From: Lyophyllum atratum
Taxonomy: Eukaryota; Basidiomycota; Agaricomycetes; Agaricales; Lyophyllaceae
Assembly (NCBI GenBank): GCA_014905825.1
Contig: JACGCN010000011.1
Span: 868,001 to 932,000 of the forward strand
Direction of reading: 5' to 3'
DNA length: 64,000 nucleotides
The translations under genes were made by a program, and so were the position numbers. Under the pieces are notes generated by a model. The model ran no database searches and was not told the DNA's origin. It saw only the letters and a list, made by a program, of their open reading frames with translations. Of the stretch, positions 54,785 through 64,000 are shown one piece after another. Within the stretch, counting starts at the first letter, position 1. Every line of letters starts with the position of its first letter.

Positions 54785-57700
54785 TCAGGTTGACTTGAAG
54801 ACCGGGAACTCGCCAATACGAAGCTTGGTCGTCTGTGGCAAGTCAAAGGATGTCGTATCAGTACATACTACAGAAATGAGGAAGGCTGGTCTCGCCCACT
54901 TACACCATACGGAGACAACGTGAGGGCCTTCTGCGCACCTGTGCACGCGGGATTCATCGGGGGAGCCGCCGCGAACGTATCTCCAGCAGTTGCCCAGGTA
55001 ATGGGACAGGCAGTTACCGTGATGGTCAAAGGTGACTTGCCGGAATCGAACACAGGCGATGGTAGTTTGCCTGATGCGGGGGGCACGTTGCTGAACTTCA
55101 AAGTCGCGGGGTCAATCGCGTACTGCCAGGCCGCGGTGGCGTCAAACTCGAGATCGACGGCGAGGCTCTGCTGCGCGTTGCGCGCGAGAACTTTCTGGCT
55201 GCGTGGAACTATGTAGACGTTTCAAAGGAGTGCCGACCGAAAGTCAATGAAGTACGTACTGTCGAAGGCGTAGTGTAGCGGTCCACGCTGGACTGCAATA
55301 GAGCCGTGTGGGCGGCTTTCTGTGTTGGTCGACAGTCTTAGATCGAGCGTAAAGGCTAATGGAAAACTGAACGGACCGGTCGTAATTACTGCTGGCAAGT
55401 TGAGCACGAACTGCGTTGTTCCTGCCGCCGCTGGCACAGCTTGTAAGCCGTTGGAAGGTGTGAGGGCCTTCGCGGCTGCGCCATTTATCGCAATCGTGCC
55501 GCCAACGACCCAGCTAGGGATACGAACATAGTACGTGAAAGTTTGAGTCGCCGTGATGGTTGTAGCCAGAGAATCGCTGAAGGGGTAAAGAGTATCCACT
55601 GTAGAGGTAACCTTATTACCTTTGAGCAGGTTAATCGTGGAAGATGAGAGTAGGTAGCGCTGGGCGTACTGGATGCTAGAGTGACGGTGGTACTGAAAGG
55701 TCCAAGGTAAAGGTGAACAAGGGACTTTTGATCAGGTGTCGTCAAAAATGCATTTGTGATGAACTTCGGCCAGCCTTGCGGATGATTGACAGTGCAGCAA
55801 CTGGAGATGAAAGCATGTCAGCGTTGTCAACGATCTATCGAAGGTTTGGACTAACGGGTAGTTAGGCTCAAGGCCGAAGACGTTGGAATAGGCGCTGGAC
55901 ATCTATCGTCAGACGTAACCTCCTGTACCTGTGGGAAGAGACCTACCCGTCATTGGGGAAGGGATTGCTGTAGCCCATTGGCATTGATGAGAAAACTGGA
56001 CATACTGGGAATATCCCGCCACTCACGGGTTCATATTCTTCGCTCCGATCTGGTTTTGTTGCTGCAAGTATTGTCGAGACCACATATCTATCACGGGTAG
56101 GTCAGAAATCTGAATGAGAGGCTCTCTAATTGGCTGACCTCCAGTCAAAGTAGCAGGCAGGGCGTTGTACGTTATTCTCTCGACCTGGTCAATCAAGACA
56201 GATTAGGTTCCGTCATGAAGAAGAATATTCGAACGCACCCTATCAGCAAATTTCGGGTCTCCAATAACCTGGTAGAGGTACGATCCCCTGGGAGAGCAAA
56301 GCTATAGGAGCTTGCACCAATATCAAGCCTGAAAACTCACGAGAACATCGTTTCCTGAAGAGGATTTTGCTAAGCATGTTGTAGTGTTCCTCCCTGTAAG
56401 CAGCACTCACCACGACTAAGCATAACTCCGTCCTGCAAGGACTAGTCAGAAAATGACGAACGTAGAAGTTCTAGCACGGGGCTCTACCCTCTGACAGCTT
56501 CAAGGCCAGCCAAGTACTCGTCGGCTGAGTATATTCCAGAAGGTCGACCATGGTACTGGAAAAGCAGATCCCAGCCAATACTAGCAGTATCGAGATCTAG
56601 ACAAAATATATTCCATCAATGACAGGTTCAGACAGAAAGAGAATTACGAGACTTACCTGATTGATTATGGGTGAAGCGATACGTCGCAGGCAACGCTTTC
56701 AAGCCTTCGGCCATGTTGACCCCATGCCACTATCATAATTGTGAGAGGCAAAATCATTTGAATGGTACCGAAATACACGTACTGTTAGAGGAAGATTGAA
56801 AGGGTTCTAGGTCATTGAAAGACTGTACATATGGGCTAATAAAGGAGTAAGGGGTGTGCAATGCTTACGGGTGTATGCTCCACTGCGTCCAAAAAAGTGA
56901 GGCGACTCGCTTACTGAAAAGTGGCCATGACATACCTGCAGTGGTTGGGAAGTACTGATTATTTGTGTCAGCATTGAATTCCTTCACGTTGCAAAGTGAA
57001 AACACACCTGCTTCGAGAAAACTTTCTCCCAGGGGACGCCACTCCACTTCAACCGTTGCATGGTATCAATTAGGAGAGCCTCCTGTCCATTGGGGTGGAA
57101 GTCATAAAGCCTGAGAGGCAATATATGTGAATAAAGATATGTAACTTTGAAGAGACGCTGCTACCATTGCAACGCCATCACGAAATCTTCCCAGCGGGTA
57201 GCGGCCCAAGCTTCAACGCCTTGTCCAGCTTTAAGCATGGTGTTCGCGAGGACCATAAACTTGTGCAAAGCCGTTACGACTTGGTCGGTCAGAGCCGGAT
57301 TGGCCTCGGTCATCTGGATAGCACCGAAAAAGAAAGGATATCTATATCAAGATAAGCATTCAAGTATTATGGATTAGAATGTGCCTGTTCTCACCTGCCC
57401 CACAAATATCGCGGTTTGCTTGTCCCGACTTCTGGTCCGAGCCACCCCGTGGAGTCCTGGTGAGTGAGGACGTAAGTCAAGAACTGTGATGTTTTGGCCT
57501 TGATGGCGGAACTGTTGACGAGCACGCCATTTGGGACCATAGCGTTCTTCGGATGCAGATGGGTGAGTACGATGAGATTCTCTTGATACTTTCTACTTAC
57601 AAACCAGTAACTACCAGCTGGAAAAATAGTTCAGTGTTGAAATCCTGCGACACGTATGGAAACTAACCTTCTTCGAGATTCGAGTAATAGGATGTTCCCC

Positions 57701-57791
57701 CGGTCCAATCGGTCTGCGAAGCACTGACGTCTACAATTGAGGCAAGGAACAAGTAAATAGTCAAACGAAGCATACTAATTGTAAAATTCAT
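54785..57791 (-). CDS. Secreted GH127/DUF1680-type glycosidase
   Basis: Starts at 57791 with a signal peptide (RLTIYLFLASIVDVSAS). Over ten exons follow. Recognisable stretches: LYDFHPNGQEALLIDTMQRL, the HGVNMAEGLKALPATYRF motif near 56700, and a C-terminal beta-rich part (YYVRIPSWVVGGTIAINGAA, HGSIAVQRGPLHYAFD). The last exon (TTKLRIGEFPVFKST) ends at 54785. The family includes beta-L-arabinofuranosidases that act on plant or fungal glycans. Exons between 55,700 and 57,650 were only partly traced, so breaks cannot be excluded. Confidence 0.75.
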
Positions 57792-59381
57792 GTAAATGTC
57801 CAGCCAGTCCATTCGTTTGAACTATAAGCTAAGAAAAAGAAATATGAATTACTAGAAAAAATAATAAGATGCTCTTCGCACCTGATCCGTGAGCCACCCG
57901 GCTGGTTTGACATTCCCCAGTGGTATCGTAAGATACTTCTTGGGCGCAACTAAAATGAGACGTTTTTGAGAATCAGCGGGAGGTTAATGGATGAATTGGG
58001 AGGGACCAACGCTGGCCACAGACTTGCCCAGGAAGGGCGAGCAAAAGAAGACTAAACACTTTCTGGAACGCAATCATATGAGGAAGCCGAAGATCGACTG
58101 GTGGACCTTCGACTTAGAGGAAACCCTCTTAGAACACTATATAGTGGCGCGCCGGTCCGCACGCTTCCGTAGAAAACCTTGTGATAGGTGAACAATATAT
58201 AGATACCCAGGTCGGATGAACGCGACTCGGAGTGATCCCATCGTAGTGCCACAGTAGGAGCGCGAACAGCAATGAACCAATCCTGTAAGACGGAGTATCC
58301 TTCCAACTGACGTTATAAGTTAGCACATGGCAAGCGCAGGTGACGATGAGGAAGGGCGAACCATATGATGCACCTATTTCAAGAACTTCTGCGACAGTGG
58401 GATCCGACACTAGCTTGTGCACTGCGGAGTAGAAGACCTCGAACATGGAAGATGGGTGGAAGACATGAGCAAATCATCAGAGAAGCATCAGCCCGGCTCC
58501 GAGGTGGCTACGCTACAGTCACTCCACCGGACAGAAGGACTGTCTTTACGCATACATTGCACAACTTCGCTGTACGACACAGGCTGGGAGGCATGGGGAC
58601 ATGTCCGAAGTCTAGTAGTGATAAACTACAACGCAGCGCCAAAGCCTAGGTGCTCAGTGTGGTCCTTGGGTGTCCGTCGATGCAGCTTTGGAACCCAGTC
58701 TTTACATTCTTTCAAACCAACGTTGAAGGCCAGAGGTCCTCCGATAACGCGCCGGCCCGGGCAACGACAACGCCTGCCTTTGCAAATCTCGCCCGAGCAG
58801 CCGCTCTAGGGCCTAGGCTGCGCTCGCTGGAGAATCTGTCGACGTGAGTGGAGGTAGGCAAAACATCCTGAGATATGGAGTGGTGACCAAGCGCTTTCCG
58901 AGACCGAAGTTGCAGATGAAGGCTCCGATCAAGCTCCGATTAACTCGTACAGATCGCCATCAAGAGGCCTGGTCAATCCATTCGCAGGAGGATTCCCGAG
59001 TCATAAGCAGGTCATAAGGCGAGAACAAGATCAAGACCATTCAGAACAAGTCTGACTCAACTGAAGCGCAGCTGCGAAAAGTTTGTGGGGATTCTAGCGA
59101 GTGTTGTCCTGCAGCGACACGGCAGGGTGTAATAAATGATCTAAGCTATAAATTTACAACTAAATAAGGGGATGAGTTCTGCGTTTACTAAAGGAATGCA
59201 CACTACTACTTCCTCTCGGGTCGTGGCCCCAACCATCCGCTATGTAGCTTCGTAAGAACAAAACCATCTATTAAGCACCAGCGTGCGCCCTCCCTTAAGA
59301 TCTCAACAGCACTGGCAGTGACTACACGACAGCGGTAGAACATCGCGCGATGTATGATAGACAGAGGGAGAGTTGAAGGGT
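57792..59381. other. 1.6-kb intergenic, no gene seen
   Basis: Short frames on both strands, none with domain-like sequence. Contains the promoter of the glycosidase gene. Confidence 0.5.
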
Positions 59382-61906
59382 CTACCATTGCAGCCATTCG
59401 CCATACATATTCGGACGTTCCCCCCGAATGTAAGCCTCGAAAGTCCTCTTGTGCACCGCCGACCAGTCCAGGTCCCGCTTGTCATCCGCCATCGGGTCCG
59501 CTTTATTTTTCTCTGTAGGCGGGGTGACGGGGGCCTCCTTTTTGGTCGTAATGGGTTCCTTGGCCGCCTCTAGTGCGGCGCGGGCTTGGTCTTCGCCGGC
59601 CTTGAACTTGGGTCCGAGGTCAGGCCAGTTGCGTGTGGGGTCGAATGGTTTCCACCTGAGATCGATCAGCTAAAATCGGGTCATTAAGGTGATGTGGACT
59701 TACCAGAAGTTATGGAAGTGGTATGAGTAGGCTCCTTTGAAGAATCCATCAAACCCAAGGGCCTGAGGTGCTGCACTGTTCTGTGCGGGCGTATCAAAGA
59801 AATCGGCAAATCTATGGATTATCAATCAGCATAAGCTCACGAGTACGCAAGCCAGTTTCAAAAGGACGTACTCTGTGAAATAAGGCTGTGGCGGCCGGTC
59901 CCGCTGGAAGTTCTCGGTATTAAGCCAAGCGGAATCAAACAGGGCGTCCGGTAGTCGCAGGAGAAGGGGCTCTATATAGGCATCCGCCGTGTAGCTCGAC
60001 ACGGACATGGGATGGAAGTCTAACCCGTTCTTGAGCGCCGTGCGGAACAGGAACGTGCCCAGTGCGGATCCCTTATGCATGCGCAGGACCGCGGTGTTGT
60101 ACTTCTCCAACCTGGACCACCGGTATGCAAACGCGCCCTTCCAGCCCCACAGCTCCTCCCAGTCCCTAAGGAAGATCGTGTCGGCATCAAGGTATATTCC
60201 TCCGAAGCGGTGGCACAGGATGAAGCGCGCCATGTCGGAGAGGATGACAGACAGCCGATCGTAAGACGACGAGGACTTGGACCCGGTGCGGTTAAGCATA
60301 TCCTCCTCCTCGCCCTTCTTCGCTCCTGCTCCTGTCGCCGTCATTGTCTCGTTCCCACTTGCCGTGGCTGACGTGGTGGTCTCCTTCTTCTCCGCCGGCA
60401 CACTGATGACATGCCCTCCCGAGTTGAACAGGGTCTTGAACGTCCGCCATTCGTCCTTGATCTCCGGGATCCCGTCAAGCTGCTCAGTGGTGTTCCACAA
60501 CTTGAACTGGATGACCTCTTTGAAGCGCGGGTGCAAGAACGGTGAAGCCCAGGGGCTCGATTTGAGCTGGGCGAACATGTCGCGCTGCGCAGAGGGGTTG
60601 GGAACGGACGCAGCGGGGCCGGGATTGATCCACATCCAGAACTGGGGACGGCACACAGGCGAGTCCTCAGGGAAGTCCTTCAAGTGCATACCAGTGTTTT
60701 GTGTGAAAAGGAATGACATGAGCGCGAGATAGGGCTTGTCCGTAAAGGGTCCAGTCCAGAACATATGGTACACCCGGGGATTCTCTGAATCGCAAGGGGT
60801 CTTGAGGGCAGCCGAAGGGCGATATTTTAATGGCGATGGAAGGACGACCTGCGGTTCCCATTCGGCTCCCCGTTTCTTAACTAATCCGGCGTCGGGATCT
60901 GGTTTGCTGGTATCAGCCCCCGCGACGGGTCGGGGCGCGCTGGCAGCCTTGGTATCGGGGGTTATCTCGTATTCCGCGTCTGTGGAAACAGTTTCTTGGT
61001 AGATGTACTTCCAATCGTCCGTGTTCCCTCTTCGCAGTCGTCGCCCGTTATCGAGCCCTCCGCCAGTGCGAAGGACCTCCAGGCAGTCTCGGACGTACTA
61101 TGTTGTTTCGTCAGATGAGGTCCACGAGCGCCGTGAGAGTAGCGTACCTTCGCCGCTGAAAAATTACAATGCTTCATAATGATGTCCATATCCGCAACAC
61201 TGCCTGGCATCGGCCTAGGGGGGTATGCGACGTTCGGGTATATGCTTTGGATATCCAGATAGACCCGTTTGGGGCCCATACCGTACGTGTCCGTATCTTG
61301 CTCCTCCATCGACGAGCGGTTTCGCGATGGCTTGTAAGTGCGCTCCTGATGTGGTATGGCAGGATTCAAGGGCGCAGTCTTCAATCCGACCTGTTTAGGA
61401 ACTGCGAGAGAGAGAGAGAGAAAAGCAACGAATAGGAACTCAGCATCTCGGTTGTGAGCACCCTGTCAGAGCAGCCACGTACTAGCTTGGGAGCTGGGGA
61501 AATGGCCGCTGGCGACCTCCCACTTCCATATCCGCTGCAGATCCTCCCTTCTAAACACCAACGTGGACGACTCGCCCGATGGTGGCCAGTTTTCGGACCA
61601 CTGGGATGATGCGTGATTCCTCGAGAATATCATAACCGTCAAAAAAAGGGCCATGCACGCGAAGCAGACGAGAAGGGGGCCCCTCGACCTGCGGGCTCGT
61701 GTGCCGCGCAGCTGCTGAAACGAGCCAACGTTTGGAACAAGGATGCGCAGGCGGCGGGTGCGTACACCGGGGATGGGGAGACTGAGGGGTCTGGTCCATG
61801 ACGCTGAGGCGTTGGAGCGATGAAATTTCTCCTCGACGGCGGAGGAATGGTTTGGTAGGATTCCGTTGTTCATAACGTTGGCCAGCCCCGACTGCGGGTT
61901 GGGCAT
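59382..61906 (-). CDS. Type II membrane glycosyltransferase with DXD motif (GT32-like)
   Basis: Several exons; likely start Met 61906 (PNPQSGLANVMNNG). A cytoplasmic basic region precedes one membrane anchor (GPLLVCFACMALFLTVMIFS), then a stem. The catalytic part has RVYHMFWTGPFTDKPYLALM, SVILSDMARFILCHRFGGIYLDADT (DXD within LDADT, UDP-sugar/Mn2+ binding), WGWKGAFAYRWSRLEKYNTAVLRM and a C-terminal RNWPDLGPKFKAG ending NMYGEWLQW. A low-complexity Thr/Ala/Lys/Glu insertion interrupts the domain before the DXD. Golgi location is expected; donor and acceptor unknown. Confidence 0.82.
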
Positions 61907-62029
61907 GGAACGGCGTAGGCCAGAAAGTAAAAAGAGTGGGCGGAGTAGACGTGGTAGAAACAGCACAGCCACTACTCTGTAACGAAAGCGGTGATCGAAT
62001 ATTCTCAGCGACTACTCCTTATGTCTACA

Positions 62030-63763
62030 TTATGCCGCCTGCTTTTTCTGCAGGCCCTTCGGAAGCTCCTTCACAAACGGCAGAAACTCACGGCCTTGCA
62101 TATATGGCCTCAGAACCTCAGGAACAACAAGACCCTAAACATCCGGTCAGCATACCTCCTATTGCAAAGACAATACACAAATACCTCTGGAGTCTGATAG
62201 TTCTCTACAAGACAGCACAACGCACGCTCCGTCGCGCACAGCGTGCCATTCAACATGTGCACGTATACCTTTCGTGTCTGTTCCTTCGCCTTGAGCCCAC
62301 ATCGAACTTCAAGCCTTCGGCTCTCTACGGGAATTCCGTAAGCATACATAGCACTTGATACCACCAGCACTTACGATAATCCGTGCAATTCGAAACCGAG
62401 ACTAGCTCCTTGTACGCCCTCTGGAACGGGAACCACGCCTCCAAGTCGTACTTCTGCGCCGCCGCGAGATTCAGTGCGCCCGAGACGATACCCTCCACGC
62501 GGTACCGCAGCCCAAGGCTCTGGTAGAAGCCCTCACTGTTGGCGAGCATCGTCTCAAACATCTCCCAGCTCGACTTGGGGTCCGTGATCACGAACTGCTC
62601 AATCTTTTCGAACTGGTGCACGCGGAAGATGCCCCACATGTCGCGCCCGGCCGAGCCAGCCTCTTTCCGGAAACACGTCGAGTAGCCGGCGTATTTTATG
62701 GGGAGCTGGGTTTCGGGGCTCTCGAACCATTCGTCCGAATGGAATGCCGATATAGGCTGTTCGGAGGTGGCGATCAGGTACTTCTCGTCGTCCGACCCAA
62801 TGACCTACACAGGGAACGGTTCAACGCGTCGAGATATCATAAAATATTCCATGATTACCTTGTACAGTTCTTCGTCGAATTGATCAAGCTGTGCCGTCTT
62901 CGCCATCTGATCCTTGTTCATGAAGAACGGCGGCTGGATCTTCTTGTACCCCTTCGACCTCAGGTAGTCCAGGCCGTACGAGATCAGGGCTTGGTTCAAG
63001 TCAATGCCGTCATTAGTGAGAAAGTATCCTCTGTGGCCCGCAATCTTCGCACCTAGACACAAGTTAATTCTGGGTGACGATCAATGACTCAATATATCCG
63101 GACATACCCCGATCCAGGTCCATTGCATCTAATCGCAGTAGTACTTCGTGATGCGGCAGAATATCTGGCCGCGTTGGTGGCTCCTCGGTTTCTCCTGCAG
63201 GGTGCCACGTCCGTAATGTAACATTATCGTCCTAAAACATCGGATGAGTGAACGCGAACCTCTCGAAATATTTTTTACTCACTTCAGTCAAGCTGATAGG
63301 CGCATTCGGTCCAACGATGTTTCCAATGGTGCCCGCCTTCTTCCTCATCAAGATTTCAAATTCCTTGGACTCCTTCTTCTTAGCCTCTACTTCAGCATCT
63401 ATTACTTTCTTTGCTGCTACAAGATCTTCCGCCGATTCTTTCACCTACATTTCACATCATTATCGCCGTATCATTATAGTGTAGCAAGGCGTACCTTCAT
63501 CTTCGCCGCGATCTGTTTCTGCACCTCCTTCACCTTTTTTCTAAGAGCATTGGTATCATAGTCCACTTGAGAGCACAAAAGCATCGTCAATCCGCCGTAA
63601 ACTCATACCAAGCCGATGTCAACGTACTTTTCACCCAGTCGCTATACATCTGAATGATCTCGTCGACGAGATCCACCGAGTGGCCTCGTTTCCGCTGCGA
63701 CTCGCGGATCTCCTCTGCATTCCCCCCTTTGCTGTCGATGAAACTGGTAATGTCAAGAGTCAT
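62030..63763 (-). CDS. Seryl-tRNA synthetase, cytosolic
   Basis: Multi-exon gene from ATG 63763 ([20 protein letters not shown]) to TAA 62030. The N-terminal arm is the helical coiled coil that contacts tRNA-Ser ([37 protein letters not shown]). The class II core shows [35 protein letters not shown], motif 2 [31 protein letters not shown], then [11 protein letters not shown] spliced to [10 protein letters not shown], and motif 3-like [20 protein letters not shown]. It charges tRNA-Ser with serine. The basic C-terminal tail (KGLQKKQAA) is the eukaryotic type. An essential housekeeping gene, marking this end as ordinary chromosome. Confidence 0.95.
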
Positions 63764-64000
63764 GGTGGTATAGATTGAAGTAACCTGTGCTTGATACCCT
63801 CAAAATCACTACAGAACTTGACTCGATCAAATTATCGATTATACCATTATGTAAGCGAGATAAGATTGGTAGGACGATTGACACGTTGCCGCCGGGCCGG
63901 GATTATTTTTTCATCCTCCCTTGGCATCGCCGAAGGCCTCGATTATTAAATCTGGGTCTCTACGACGTATACAGAACTCCCTGTACAGTCTCTCCAATCC

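Overview
The window is nuclear DNA of a filamentous basidiomycete, most likely an agaricomycete. Almost every gene is cut by short GT-AG introns of about 45-65 nt. The gene families (KDZ transposases, basidiomycete TET/JBP dioxygenases, DUF6534 membrane proteins, agaric F-box proteins, Kre9-like GPI proteins) point the same way. The last third is an ordinary gene-dense fungal chromosome ending in a cytosolic seryl-tRNA synthetase.

Positions 1 to about 24,400 are a mobile-element cluster. A possible retroelement end lies at 1-1,410. Then come two large KDZ (Kyakuja-Dileera-Zisupton) DNA transposons in opposite orientation with their transposase ends facing each other. Element A (1,534 or further left, to 10,141) reads: gene with an RNase H1 N-terminal-like domain (+), gene X (-), TET/JBP dioxygenase (+), KDZ transposase (+). 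Element B (11,002-24,388) carries the same four genes as a mirror image: transposase (-), TET/JBP (-), gene X (+), RNase H1-N-like gene (-). It adds a fifth gene with a long poly-glutamate run (+). Both transposases can be spliced into complete 11-exon frames (1,060 and 1,062 aa) with nearly identical exon structure. The element A dioxygenase has one in-frame stop, and the poly-Glu gene has a stop plus an apparent frameshift.

The ends of element B can be read directly. It has an imperfect terminal inverted repeat, arrays of the palindrome TGTTTGCAAACA just inside both ends, and a perfect 7-bp target duplication CTACCAC. Element B sits inside an exon of another gene. Removing the element and one copy of the duplication joins the reading frame across the 13.4 kb. 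Element A's right end has a related terminus but a different array, TTYRCGAA, with the same spacing of about 33 nt. It truncates the 3' end of the same target gene, whose frame stops inside A's terminal repeat. The window therefore holds two related, diverged 5-mC-oxidase-carrying transposons with readable ends, conserved passenger genes and their own subterminal sites.

From 24.7 to 64 kb there are fourteen single-copy style genes: F-box protein (-), Kre9-like GPI protein (-), ABC half-transporter (+), cupin (-), MoCF-domain protein (-), DUF6534 membrane protein (+), second Kre9-like GPI protein (-), Con-6 protein (-), Ser/Thr kinase (+), WH1+CRIB protein (-), CitMHS/ArsB-type transporter (-), CorA-like Mg2+ transporter (+), GH127-type glycosidase (-), DXD glycosyltransferase (-) and seryl-tRNA synthetase (-). 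They do not form a recognisable biosynthetic cluster. Long stretches without convincing genes lie at about 26.3-27.5, 35.1-38.1, 41.3-42.8, 48.0-49.5 and 57.8-59.4 kb. Exon coordinates below were worked out by hand from reading frames and splice signals; no alignment or database search was run.
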